From Slackia sp. ZJ119 (lineage in GTDB: Bacteria; Actinomycetota; Coriobacteriia; Coriobacteriales; Eggerthellaceae): a stretch of 64,000 nucleotides of DNA. Shown here piece after piece: positions 52,073 to 60,968 of this stretch; positions within the stretch are counted from its first letter, which is position 1, and each line of letters begins with the position of its first letter. The notes below the pieces were generated by a model. The model did no database searches and was not told the origin of the DNA. It saw only the letters and a list, made by a program, of their open reading frames with translations. The DNA lies in assembly GCF_011039175.1 (NCBI RefSeq), contig NZ_JAAKEN010000014.1:1-64000 (forward strand), in the 5' to 3' direction. The position numbers and the translations under genes are program-made.

Positions 52073-52969
52073 TTAAGCCCGCGCAAGCTTCTTCTCGAGC
52101 ATGCGGGTGGGTTTGACCAGGTGGCGGTTGACCGCCATCTCCTTGGGAGCGAAGCCCAGCGCCAAGCCCACCAGCTGCGGCAGGTGCAAAACGGGCATGG
52201 TGATGTCGGCGTCGTAGTGCTTCTGCGCGTCGGCCTGCCACATGTCAAGCGCCATATGGCACAGCGGACAAGGCGTGACCAGGCAATCGGCCCCCGCGTC
52301 GCGCGCGGTAAGGCAGCTCACGCCGTTTGAGAGCATCGCTTCGCGCTCGGCCGGGTAGATGGCGTGGAACCCGCAGCACGCCAAGCGCTGCTCGAAATCG
52401 ACGTTGCGCGCGCCGAGCGCCTCGGCCACCAGCTCCATCGAATGGGGGTTGCGCGGGTTCTCGAACCCCATCACGTCAGGCGGCATCAATATGTGGCACC
52501 CGTAGAAGTTCGCCACGCTCAAGTCGGAAAGGGGCGTCTTCACCTGGGCTTTCAGAGCCTCAAGGCCCACATCTTCCACGAGCGCCCACAAATAGTGCGT
52601 GATCTCGCAGGTGCCCTTGTACTCAAGCCCGCTTTCGGCCAAGGCTTCGTTGACCTTCGCACGCAGCTTTTCGTCCTCGTCGAGGCGCTTTTTGGCCGTG
52701 CGCAGCATGAGCGTGCAGGTGTTGCACACCGTGAGGATCTTGTCGTGCCCGGCGGCTTCTGCCAGCGCGATGTTGCGAGCGTTGATGGCGACGCCCAAAA
52801 AGTCATCGATGTCTTGGATCTGCGCCGCGCCGCAGCACGTCCACCCCTCGATCTCGTCCAGCTTGATGCCGAGCTTTTCGCACGTGAGCTCGGTGGCGAT
52901 CTTGAGCTCCCCTGCCGCAGATTCAAGCGTGCAGCCTGGGAAAAACGCATAGCGAAGCTTTTTAGACAT
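52073..52969 (-). CDS. HdrB/SdhE-like CCG-domain subunit of fumarate reductase
   Basis: A 298-residue protein with two cysteine-rich CCG domains: FFPGCTL, WTCCGAAQ and VCNTCTLML, then FYGCHIL, LACCGFHA and TPCPLCHM. It resembles the HdrB-like subunit (MfrE/SdhE) of methylmenaquinol-type fumarate reductases and the HdrB half of thiol:fumarate reductase TfrB. It would connect the SdhAB dimer to menaquinol or a thiol donor. It overlaps sdhB by 8 bp. No cytochrome b anchor is present. Confidence 0.88.
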   Translation of the reverse strand: MSKKLRYAFFPGCTLESAAGELKIATELTCEKLGIKLDEIEGWTCCGAAQIQDIDDFLGVAINARNIALAEAAGHDKILTVCNTCTLMLRTAKKRLDEDEKLRAKVNEALAESGLEYKGTCEITHYLWALVEDVGLEALKAQVKTPLSDLSVANFYGCHILMPPDVMGFENPRNPHSMELVAEALGARNVDFEQRLACCGFHAIYPAEREAMLSNGVSCLTARDAGADCLVTPCPLCHMALDMWQADAQKHYDADITMPVLHLPQLVGLALGFAPKEMAVNRHLVKPTRMLEKKLARA

Positions 52970-53918
52970 GACGCGCCTCCTTGTCGTTGCGCCGCGAGAA
53001 CTCGTAGAGCTTGCGCACGCTTTCGATGCCGGCCACGGGCTTGGGCATGTGCAGCGGGTTCATCTTGCCGGCTGCCACCATGCGGATGGCGAACGGCGTG
53101 CGGTTCGCGGCCGTCTTCACCATGCCCTCGGTGCGCAGCGCAAGCATCGTTTCGTTGAGCAGGCCGGTTTTCTTCACGTCGTCATAGAACGAATAGGCGT
53201 GGCGTGCGCCGGAGCTGTCCTTCTCCCCCATGCGCAGCGCCTCGCGACGCAGATACGATATTTCCTCGGCGATGGGAATGTGCTTGGGGCATTTCGTCGT
53301 GCACTGCTGGCAGTGGATGCACTTCCACAGGTTGTTCTGCAGGGCGGCCAAAACCCGCGCCCCGCGGCTGCCGTCGCGCGAATCGCGCTCGAAGCGGTAG
53401 GCCTTGTTCATGACCGCGGGCGGCAGATAGGTTCCGTCGTCATAGGCCAGCTCGCGGCACTCCGACACGCACGAGCCGCACAAAACGCAGTCTGCCGGCT
53501 TGCTGATCAGGTGAAACTCTTCCTGCGACTGCATGTGGTCGCAGCGGTCGGCTCGCTCTTCCAGCCAGCCGCTCACCTTCTTGACCTTTTCGCCCAGGCC
53601 GTCGAAGTCCACCACCAGATCGCGCACGACGGGAAGGTTGTTCAACGGCTCGAGGTAGAGCGTCGTCGTCTCGAAGGTCTCAAGCAGCGCATCGAGCTGC
53701 GTCTCGCATGCCAGGTACGCGTTGCCGTTCACCTGCACCGCGCAGCTGCCGCAGATGGCGTGGCGGCACGCGCTCGTGAAGTTCAACGTGGGGTCCTGCT
53801 CTTCGCGGATGCGGACGAGGCAGCCCAAAAGCGTGTTCGTCTCGCGCGGCAGCCGGTATTCCTGGTTCCAGGTGCGCTCGCCGTCGAAGCGCTTGATGTT
53901 GAATATGACCGATTCCAT
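52962..53918 (-). CDS. Succinate dehydrogenase/fumarate reductase iron-sulfur subunit
   Basis: A 318-residue iron-sulfur subunit. The 2Fe-2S site is CRHAICGSCAVQVNG, followed by 4Fe-4S and 3Fe-4S sites in CVLCGSCVSEC and CIHCQQCTTKCP. It is longer than E. coli FrdB (244), with a C-terminal tail of about 80 residues. It shuttles electrons between the flavoprotein and the CCG subunit. The start overlaps the sdhA stop by one base, indicating coupling. Confidence 0.92.
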   Translation of the reverse strand: MESVIFNIKRFDGERTWNQEYRLPRETNTLLGCLVRIREEQDPTLNFTSACRHAICGSCAVQVNGNAYLACETQLDALLETFETTTLYLEPLNNLPVVRDLVVDFDGLGEKVKKVSGWLEERADRCDHMQSQEEFHLISKPADCVLCGSCVSECRELAYDDGTYLPPAVMNKAYRFERDSRDGSRGARVLAALQNNLWKCIHCQQCTTKCPKHIPIAEEISYLRREALRMGEKDSSGARHAYSFYDDVKKTGLLNETMLALRTEGMVKTAANRTPFAIRMVAAGKMNPLHMPKPVAGIESVRKLYEFSRRNDKEARHV

Positions 53919-55627
53919 CAGTATTTCCTCTCCTCGGGCTTGAACGCGGTGATCGAAACGGGACGGTAGTCCAGCCGATAGGCGCCGTCTTCAAGCGAGA
54001 CGAGCGTATGCGCGAGGAAGTTCTCGTCGTCGCGGGCGGGAAAGTCCTGGCGCGAATGGCTGCCGCGGCTTTCGGTGCGTGCGCGGGCTCCCATGACCAC
54101 GGCCTTGGCGATGGCGAGCACGTTGCCCACCTCCACGTAGTTCATGAAGGCGGAGTTGTAGACTTTCGAATCGTCCCCGACGAACGCGTCGGCATAATCG
54201 GCGATGCATGCGTCCACGACGCGCTCGGCCTGGGCCATTCCCGCTTCGTCGCGGAAGATGCCCACGCCGTTCCACATGGCTTCGGCCATGCGGTCGCGAA
54301 TCTCGAACAGGTTCTTGCCGGACTTCTTCGCACGCATCTCGTCGAAGCGGCGCCTCCAGTCCGCCTCAAGCCCTTCGAGGCGGCTCGTGCCGGCGAAGTC
54401 GCGCCGACGCGCCGTGGCCGCTGCGGCCTTGCCCGCCTGCGTGCCGAAAAACACCACTTCAGACACCGAGTTTCCGCCAAGGCGATTGGCGCCGTGCACC
54501 GAGATGCAGCTGCACTCGCCGGCCGCATGCAGGCCGTCGACGACCGTGGCGCACGTGCGGTAGTCGATGACGTCGATGCCGCCCATCATGTAGTGGTTCG
54601 CAGGACGGATGGGCACCGGGTCAGCGATCATGTCCACGCCCTCGAAGCTCATGGCCAGATCGCGCACTTGCGGCAAGCGCTCCATGATCTTTTCGGCGCC
54701 CAGATGGCGCATGTCGAGCAGCACGTGGCTTTTCATGCCCTCGCCAAAGCCGCGGCCTTCCTTGATCTCGGTCTCGATGGAACGCGCCACCAGATCGCGC
54801 GGCCCCAGCTCCATCTTCTCGGGCGCATAGCGGGCCATGAAGCGCTCGCCTTCGCTGTTGACAAGGTAGCCGCCCTCGCCGCGGCACGCCTCCGAAAGCA
54901 AAACGCCCGTCGAGGCCAGGCCCGTGGGATGGAACTGCACGAACTCGGGGTCTTTGACGGGCACGCCCGCACGCAGGCACGCCGCCACGCCGTCGCCGGT
55001 CATGTTGGTGGCGTTGGTGGTGCGGCTCCAATACACGCGCCCGAACCCGCCCGAGGCGATGACCGCCGCGCGGGCCCGAAACGACACGATCTCGCCGCGC
55101 CGCAGGTCGATGGCCACGATGCCCTGCAGCTGGCCGTCTGTCTGGGCGATGTCGAGCAGGTTGTACTCGTCAAGGAACGTCACGCCCTGCTTGAGGCAGT
55201 TTTCGTACAAGGCGTGCAGAACCACGTGCCCCGTCTTGTCGGCCGAATAGCAGCACCTGGGCCTCGACGCGCCGCCGAAGGGGCGCTGCGCGATGCGGCC
55301 GCGCTCGTCGCGCGAGAAGGGAACGCCCATGGATTCCAGCTCCAGCACCAGATCGGGCATGCCCGAGACGAAAAACTCGACGGCGTCTTGGCCGGCCAGG
55401 TAGTCGCTGCCCTTCACCGTGTCGAAGAAGTGGCTCTCCACCGTGTCGTCCGCGTCGCGGTACGCAAGCGCCGCGTTCATGCCGCCCTGCGCCGCCCCGG
55501 TGTGCGAGCGCGTGGGGAACACCTTGGTCAGCACGGCCACCTTGAGGCCGGCCTCCTTGCTCGCGTTGAGCGCCGCCGCCATGCCGGCGCCGCCCGCGCC
55601 CACGATCACGATATCGAAAGTCTGCAT
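53918..55627 (-). CDS. Succinate dehydrogenase/fumarate reductase flavoprotein subunit
   Basis: A 569-residue flavoprotein. FAD motif FDIVIVGAGGAGMAAALNA; covalent flavin site RSHTGAAQGG (His42); active-site segments QFHPTGLASTG, RANHY-type PIRPANHYMMGG and HGANRLGGNSVSEV with the catalytic arginine. No Tat signal is present, so it faces the cytoplasm, unlike Wolinella MfrA. In an anaerobe with fumarase adjacent it most likely reduces fumarate to succinate. The start at 55627 follows AGGGGGCGCCAAC. Confidence 0.94.
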   Translation of the reverse strand: MQTFDIVIVGAGGAGMAAALNASKEAGLKVAVLTKVFPTRSHTGAAQGGMNAALAYRDADDTVESHFFDTVKGSDYLAGQDAVEFFVSGMPDLVLELESMGVPFSRDERGRIAQRPFGGASRPRCCYSADKTGHVVLHALYENCLKQGVTFLDEYNLLDIAQTDGQLQGIVAIDLRRGEIVSFRARAAVIASGGFGRVYWSRTTNATNMTGDGVAACLRAGVPVKDPEFVQFHPTGLASTGVLLSEACRGEGGYLVNSEGERFMARYAPEKMELGPRDLVARSIETEIKEGRGFGEGMKSHVLLDMRHLGAEKIMERLPQVRDLAMSFEGVDMIADPVPIRPANHYMMGGIDVIDYRTCATVVDGLHAAGECSCISVHGANRLGGNSVSEVVFFGTQAGKAAAATARRRDFAGTSRLEGLEADWRRRFDEMRAKKSGKNLFEIRDRMAEAMWNGVGIFRDEAGMAQAERVVDACIADYADAFVGDDSKVYNSAFMNYVEVGNVLAIAKAVVMGARARTESRGSHSRQDFPARDDENFLAHTLVSLEDGAYRLDYRPVSITAFKPEERKY

Positions 55628-55638
55628 GTTGGCGCCCC

Positions 55639-56196
55639 CTAGTCGATTCGATACTGGGCGACGCCCTGCTCGTAGAGGTTGTTTCCCTCGGAGTCGATCA
55701 CGACGATGCAGGGATACTCTTCCACGCGCAAGCGGCGAACGGCCTCCGGCCCCAGGTCGTCGTACGCGATGACCTCGCACTCCTTCACGCTGTCGGCGAT
55801 GAGCGCCGCCGCGCCGCCGATGGCGGCGAAGTACACCACGCCGTGGTCGACCATGGCGTCGACCACCTCTTTGGAGCGCGGCCCCTTCCCGATCATGCCC
55901 TTGAGGCCCTGGTCCATCATCGTGGGCGAGTAGGCGTCCATGCGCCCCGAGGTCGTAGGGCCGCACGATCCGATGACCTTGCCCGGTCTGGCCGGCGTGG
56001 GGCCTGCATAGTAGATGACCTGGCCGTCCCACTCGACCGGCAGCTCTTCGCCCCGCTCAAGCGCCTCGACCATGTTCTTGTGCGCGGCGTCGCGCCCCGT
56101 GTAGATGGTCCCGGAAATGCTTACCATGTCGCCGCATTTGAGCGAGCGTGCGACCTCGTCTGTCAGCGGCGCGGTGATCTGCTTGGCTTGTGCCAT
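55639..56196 (-). CDS. Fumarate hydratase class I, beta subunit
   Basis: A 185-residue C-terminal-type subunit of two-subunit iron-sulfur fumarase. Recognisable segments are LKCGDMVSISGTIYTGRDAAHK, YYAGPTPARPGKVIGSCGPTTSGRMDAYSP and FAAIGGAAALIADSV. Together with the alpha subunit it hydrates fumarate to malate. The start at 56196 follows AAGAGGAGAAACATC. It lies 11 bp before sdhA. Confidence 0.93.
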   Translation of the reverse strand: MAQAKQITAPLTDEVARSLKCGDMVSISGTIYTGRDAAHKNMVEALERGEELPVEWDGQVIYYAGPTPARPGKVIGSCGPTTSGRMDAYSPTMMDQGLKGMIGKGPRSKEVVDAMVDHGVVYFAAIGGAAALIADSVKECEVIAYDDLGPEAVRRLRVEEYPCIVVIDSEGNNLYEQGVAQYRID

Positions 56197-56262
56197 GATG
56201 TTTCTCCTCTTCAGGACAGGTTTTGACTTCATGCGGGTTCTGCTTGGCCGCAGGCGCGGCGG

Positions 56263-57108
56263 CTACAGAACGACCTCCTTGTGGCGTGCGGCATGGCAGT
56301 TCAGCGTGACCGCCACCGGCATGGTCGCAATGTGCGTGGGATAGGTCTCTATCTGCACGGCCAAAGCGGTGTTGCGCCCGCCGAAGCCTTGCGGGCCGAC
56401 GCCGGACTTGTTGATCTCCTTCAAAAGCTCGCGCTCGATGGCGGCGTAGGCAGGATCGGGATGGGGAGCCCCCGCCTCGCGACGCAGCGCCACCTTGGAA
56501 AGCTGCATGGCCTTGTCGGCATTGCCGCCGATGCCCACGCCCACGATCGTCGGCGGGCAGGGATTGCCGCCGGCATTGACCACCGTGTCCACGATGAAGC
56601 GCTTGACGCCCTCGAGCCCTTCAGCCGGCTTGAGCATTTTGAGCGCACTCATGTTCTCGGATCCGGCGCCCTTCGGCATGATGGCGATGCGCAGCTCGTC
56701 GCCTTCCACCAGCGAGGTGTAGATGATGGCCGGCGTGTTGTCTCCCGCGTTCTTGCGATTGAGCACCGGGTCGACGACCGTCGATTTGCGCAGGTAGCCG
56801 TCCACGTATCCCGCCGCAACACCGGCGTTGATGGCGTCGTCGAGCAGGCCGCCCGCGATGTGCACCTCTTGGCCCACTTCCACGAACGCGATCACCATGC
56901 CGGTGTCTTGGCACATGGGAACCGTGTTCTCGCGGGCGATCTTGATGTTGCGGCACACCTTTTCCATGGCGTAGGTGCCGAATTCGGACTCTTCGGTCTG
57001 GGCCGCCTGCACGACGAGCTTCTCCACGTCGACCGGCAGATCGCACGCCGCCTCGATGCACAAACGCTTCACCTCGCGGGAGATGTCCTCAACGTTGATT
57101 TCCTTCAT
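56263..57108 (-). CDS. Fumarate hydratase class I, alpha subunit
   Basis: A 281-residue alpha subunit. The three 4Fe-4S cysteines appear in VPMCQDTG, GGNPCPPTIVGVGIGG and LNCHAARHKEV. Other motifs are NRKNAGDNTPAIIYTSLV and GPQGFGGRNTALAV. The oxygen-sensitive cluster fits a strict anaerobe. The start at 57108 (MKEINVEDI) follows CAGGAGGCATTTC, so the longer reading from 57150 is rejected. Confidence 0.93.
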   Translation of the reverse strand: MKEINVEDISREVKRLCIEAACDLPVDVEKLVVQAAQTEESEFGTYAMEKVCRNIKIARENTVPMCQDTGMVIAFVEVGQEVHIAGGLLDDAINAGVAAGYVDGYLRKSTVVDPVLNRKNAGDNTPAIIYTSLVEGDELRIAIMPKGAGSENMSALKMLKPAEGLEGVKRFIVDTVVNAGGNPCPPTIVGVGIGGNADKAMQLSKVALRREAGAPHPDPAYAAIERELLKEINKSGVGPQGFGGRNTALAVQIETYPTHIATMPVAVTLNCHAARHKEVVL

Positions 57109-57211
57109 GAAATGCCTCCTGACCTCTTGTTTTGAAACGAAATTCCCCATAAGCCGCCCGAAAGCGGCCCTGCAAGCCCGGGGCGTGCAAAAACGCCCCG
57201 GGGAACAGCCG

Positions 57212-58690
57212 CTACCAAAGACCGAGCACCTTCCACCAGGCAGAGCCCAGGCCCATCCAGATGACGACGTTGACCACGGCCACCACCAGGCCTATCGTCC
57301 ACCACTTGCCCTGGCTCACGTATCCCGGGCCGAAGAAGATGGGAGCCGGCCCGCACGCGTAGTGCGTGAGAGAGCCGTTCAGGTTGCCGAAGAAGCCGAG
57401 CGCCAGCGCGGCGAGCATGGGCGGCGTGCCTGCCGCCACGGCAACCGTCAAGAATGCGGCGTACATGGCGGTCACGTGCGCCGTCTGGCTTGCGAACAGG
57501 TAGTGCGAGAAGAGGTACACGAGCGCGAGCAGGCCGCCGGCAACCACCCAGTTCATGCCTCCGACCAGGCTGCTCATAAGCTCGCCGAACCACGGAATCA
57601 TGCCGAGCGTGTTCAGCTGGCCGGCCATCATCACGAGCGCCGAGAACCATACGAGCGTGTCCCACGCGCCTTTCTCGCTTTTCACGTCGTCCCAGGTGAG
57701 CACCCCCGAAAGAAGCAGCACGCTCAGGCCGATGAAGCCCGTCGTCGTCGCATTCAGATCGATGCTCGATCCGGCGATCCACAAAACGAGCACCAAAACG
57801 AACACGGCGATCATCTTTTTCTCGGCAAGCGTCATCGGGCCCATTTCCGCAAGCTTCTCCTGCGCCATGGCCGCCGCGCCCGGCGTCTCTTTGATCTCGG
57901 GCGGGTTGAGCTTGTAGATGACGAGAGGCACGACCACCAGCGCGATCAGGCCGGGCACGATCGCCGCGAGAAACCAGCCGACCCAGGTGATCTCAATGCC
58001 GGCGGCCTCGGCGGCGAGCTGCACCGCAAGCGGGTTTGCCGCCATCGAGGTCATGAACATGGCGGAGGTCACCATGTCCACCTGGTAGGCCGTCAAATGC
58101 AGAAACGAGCCGACGCGGTTCGCGGTGCCGTCGTCGGGACGCGAGCCGAACGCGCGAGAGAGCGACTGCACGATCGGGAACACGATGCCGCCGGCGCGGG
58201 CGGTGTTCGAGGGCATCGCCGGCGCAAGCACAAGGTCGGTGGCCGCAAGCGCATACGACAAGCCGAGCGTCTTTTTGCCGAACTTGTTGACGAAGATGTA
58301 CGCCACGCGCGAGCCGAGGCCCGTCTTGATGAAGCCGCGCGAGATGAAAAACGCGATCACGATGAGCCAGATGGTCGAATTGCCGAATCCCGACAGCCCG
58401 TCTTTCAGGCTGGTCGTGCCCGTGAGCACGCATATCGATATGGCGCAGATCGCAATCGAGCCCATCGGCATCGGCTTGATGATGAGCGCCACGATGGTCG
58501 CCGCGAAGATCGCGAACATGTGCCACGCCTGCTGCGCAAGGCCCGCAGGAGCCGGAACGAACCACAGCGCCACGCCGATGGCGACCGATATGGCCAAGTT
58601 GATCCAATTCACCTCTTTCTGAGGCCCGCCCGATTTCTGCTTGGCTTTGGCCGCCGCCGTCCTTTGGCCAAACGCCTTTGCTTTCGCCAT
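57212..58690 (-). CDS. DASS family (SLC13/CitT-like) dicarboxylate transporter
   Basis: A 492-residue membrane protein with about 12 TM helices. Family motifs include the SNTARAGGIVFPIVQSLSRAFGSRP region with MTSMAANPLAVQLAAEAAG (the SNT/Na+-site type loop) and a second half with FFGNLNGSLTHYACGPAPIFFGPGYVSQGKWW. It should import malate, fumarate, succinate or tartrate, or exchange them with succinate. It is the first gene of the operon that continues with fumarase and fumarate reductase. The lysine-rich N-terminus precedes the first helix. Confidence 0.92.
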   Translation of the reverse strand: MAKAKAFGQRTAAAKAKQKSGGPQKEVNWINLAISVAIGVALWFVPAPAGLAQQAWHMFAIFAATIVALIIKPMPMGSIAICAISICVLTGTTSLKDGLSGFGNSTIWLIVIAFFISRGFIKTGLGSRVAYIFVNKFGKKTLGLSYALAATDLVLAPAMPSNTARAGGIVFPIVQSLSRAFGSRPDDGTANRVGSFLHLTAYQVDMVTSAMFMTSMAANPLAVQLAAEAAGIEITWVGWFLAAIVPGLIALVVVPLVIYKLNPPEIKETPGAAAMAQEKLAEMGPMTLAEKKMIAVFVLVLVLWIAGSSIDLNATTTGFIGLSVLLLSGVLTWDDVKSEKGAWDTLVWFSALVMMAGQLNTLGMIPWFGELMSSLVGGMNWVVAGGLLALVYLFSHYLFASQTAHVTAMYAAFLTVAVAAGTPPMLAALALGFFGNLNGSLTHYACGPAPIFFGPGYVSQGKWWTIGLVVAVVNVVIWMGLGSAWWKVLGLW

Positions 58691-58888
58691 CCCTTTCTCC
58701 TTTCTCGTCCGAATTCCTCATTAGGGACGCACCGATGGCGAAACCATGCGTAAAAAGGGCGCATCTATCTACACCCCTCAGGGGCGTTTTCTTGTTATGC
58801 CTGGTCAAATGGTTGCTTTGAGAGAGCCGAATGCGAAGATGCGAAGCGCGGGACACACAGCCCTCCCCGCCGCCCGAAGCGTCTTCAG
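58691..58888. other. Leader region of the DASS-fumarase operon
   Basis: The region between the transporter start and duplicated element copy 2 holds a small stem (CCCCTCAGGGG, 58776-58786) and a TTGACC string (58801-58806 on the minus strand). No strong -10 was recognised at the right distance. It is the probable promoter region. Confidence 0.35.
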
Positions 58889-59148
58889 GCCCGAGGAAAC
58901 GCCGCGAGCAATGCGTGTGAAAAAACATTTGGCACGTAGGCGGCGGTCGATCCTAAAAAATGCATCATTTTATTGGTTCAAAAATGTTAGCTTTTCGAAT
59001 TTGGTGCATTTTTCTTCTTCTCGCTGCAGAAAATGCATCAAACGTCGCGACCAATGGTTCTGTTTTTGCTAGCATTCGCCGAACCACCCGAAATTTGGTG
59101 CATTTTTTAGAAGGAGCCTCCCCCGCAGGTTCATTTGTTTTTTTCGCA
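58889..59148 (-). repeat. 260-bp duplicated noncoding element, copy 2
   Basis: It matches copy 1 (47630-47889) with about seven substitutions and no gaps. It keeps the four AAATGCATC/GGTGCATTT motifs. It lies 198 bp upstream of the DASS transporter start, in the same orientation as copy 1 has to malic enzyme. Its other side abuts the 3' end of the FetB-like gene. Confidence 0.92.
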
Positions 59149-59198
59149 GACGGCGTTTGCGCATCTTGGCGGCGCTGCGCCCGGTTCGGCGACGGGCG

Positions 59199-59996
59199 CT
59201 ATTCGTCGCGCAGCGCGGGAGAGAGGAAGCAGGCGTCGGACGTGAAGCGCTTGCGGTAGGTGGTGAGGCAGATGGCGACGATGGCCAAGGTCGTGGCCGC
59301 GGATATCATGAGCAAGACGACTATCTGGTACTTCGCCGCGATCATGGGGTCGGCGCCGGCGAGCACCTGCCCAGACATCATGCCGGGGATCTGGACGATG
59401 CCCGCGGCCGACATCGTGGCAAGGGCAGGAGTCAGGCCCGACCCTATCGCCGAGCGGATCGAGGGAAACGCCGCCTCCCGCGGCGTCGCGCCAAGCGCCA
59501 GATACGCCGCGATCTCGTCAGAGCGCACGTCCATGCCCGAGAAGAGCCTGTCGATCGCCACGGCGGTCGCGCTCAGCGTACTGCCGAGCACCATGCCCGA
59601 TATCGGCACGAGCACGCGCGCGTCGTACCAGGGCGAGGCATGGACGATGGCCTCAACGACGATGAAAGCCACGATCATCGACGACAGGAAGATCGTGCCG
59701 AACACCTCCGGCCAGATGTTGAGCGCCTTGCCCTTCACGCGCCCCAGGGCGATCTGCGTAGCGGCAAGCGACATCCCCACGAGCACGAGGCAGACGAGCC
59801 ACCACGACTGGTATTTGAACAGGTAGACGAGCAGCAGCCCCATTGCCAGCAGCTGCAAGAAGCAGCGGACGGTCGAGACGACGATGGCCTTGGTCTGCCT
59901 GAGCCTGAGCGCCCCTGCCACGACGGCCGCCACCAGCATGAAGGCCGTGGCTCCGAAAAGCTCCAGATACCCTATATCGATGACTCCAGCGCTCAT
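59199..59996 (-). CDS. fetB: FetB/UPF0014 family ABC transporter permease
   Basis: A 265-residue permease with about seven TM helices. The family motifs are RLRQTKAIVVSTVRCFLQLLAMG, PISGMVLGSTLSATAVAIDRL and ALGATPREAAFPSIRSAIGSGLTPALATMSAAGIVQIPGMMSGQVLAG. FetB with FetA is an iron exporter in E. coli; other members are of unknown substrate. The start at 59996 is one base downstream of the ATPase stop region, so the two genes form an operon. Confidence 0.9.
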   Translation of the reverse strand: MSAGVIDIGYLELFGATAFMLVAAVVAGALRLRQTKAIVVSTVRCFLQLLAMGLLLVYLFKYQSWWLVCLVLVGMSLAATQIALGRVKGKALNIWPEVFGTIFLSSMIVAFIVVEAIVHASPWYDARVLVPISGMVLGSTLSATAVAIDRLFSGMDVRSDEIAAYLALGATPREAAFPSIRSAIGSGLTPALATMSAAGIVQIPGMMSGQVLAGADPMIAAKYQIVVLLMISAATTLAIVAICLTTYRKRFTSDACFLSPALRDE

Positions 59997-59997
59997 A

Positions 59998-60681
59998 TTA
60001 CACCCCCGCTTCCGCGTGATCGATCTGGGCGATCCTGCCGCGCTCCAGCCGAAGCGTCCTGTCGGCCGCGCCGTCGGGAGGCCTGTGCCGGATGCGCAGA
60101 CACGCCGTGTCGCCGCGAACGAGCCTGCGCGTGAGGCGGGAGACCGACCTCGCCGTCGCGTCGTCGAGCGCCGCGTCCACCTCGTCGAGCAAAAGGACGT
60201 CCGGCCTGGTCGCGAAGGCGCGAAGCAGCGCGACCCGGGCAAGCTCGCCGCCCGAGAGCTGCGCGGCGTCCCGGTCAAGGTCCACGTCGTCCAAGGCGGC
60301 ATCGGCTATGAGCGAGCGAAGCGCCGCATCGTCCGGCGCCTCGTCGTTTCGGCGGACCCGAAGGCTCCAGGGCAGCAGAAGGTTGTCGCGCACGGTGCCG
60401 GCGACGACGGTTGGCTTCTGCGGCACGTAGCAGACGCGCCTTCGCCACTCCTCCGGCGAAAACGAGGTCGAGTCGGCCCCTTTGAGCACAAGCGTGCCGC
60501 TCGTTTTGGGAAGAAGACGCGCACAGGCGCACAGCAAACTCGACTTGCCCGACCCCGAAGGGCCCACGAGGTCTGCGATCTGCCCCGCGAAAAGCTCGAA
60601 GCCGACGTCGCTGAACGGCTCGAACGGCACGCCGTTTCGCCTGTAGGACACCGCAAGCCCTCTTGCCTCGAAAAATGCCAC
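59998..60681 (-). CDS. fetA: FetA-like ABC transporter ATP-binding protein
   Basis: A 227-residue ATPase. Walker A GPSGSGKSS, Q-loop CYVPQKP, signature AQLSGGELARVALLRAF and Walker B VLLLDEVDAALDD are all present. The C-terminus continues with the H-loop region CLRIRHRPPDG, where the conserved switch histidine appears as RHRP. It pairs with the FetB-like permease downstream. Start at 60681 is close to GTAGGCTGAAGTGGC, a weak ribosome site. Confidence 0.88.
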   Translation of the reverse strand: MAFFEARGLAVSYRRNGVPFEPFSDVGFELFAGQIADLVGPSGSGKSSLLCACARLLPKTSGTLVLKGADSTSFSPEEWRRRVCYVPQKPTVVAGTVRDNLLLPWSLRVRRNDEAPDDAALRSLIADAALDDVDLDRDAAQLSGGELARVALLRAFATRPDVLLLDEVDAALDDATARSVSRLTRRLVRGDTACLRIRHRPPDGAADRTLRLERGRIAQIDHAEAGV

Positions 60682-60968
60682 TTCAGCCTACCTCCACGCG
60701 TCCCGTGCGACGAAGGTCGCAAACGACGCACACGCTCAAGAACAAGTCGTTGCAAATATACTATGCAGCGGCAAGCAAGAAAACCCGGCATCGACGGACA
60801 AAACCGGGCTTTTGTTCGGATGCACAAAATGGCCGGTGGGCCGAAGGCGGCACGTTCGCCGCTGAACCCGCGTTCGCCGCGCCCTCCGCGGACGGCGCGG
60901 CGGCGGGACCGGCGAGGCCAAAAGCCGCCGCAGCCCCGCCCCTGCCGCCTCCGCCGAGCGAGGCGCCC
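60682..60968. other. Intergenic region between fetA and the MerR-type gene
   Basis: No gene is supported. A TATACTATG box near 60757 could read towards either side; a GC-rich stretch (60840-60960) with repeated GCGG/CCGC strings may form a terminator for the MerR gene. Confidence 0.3.
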
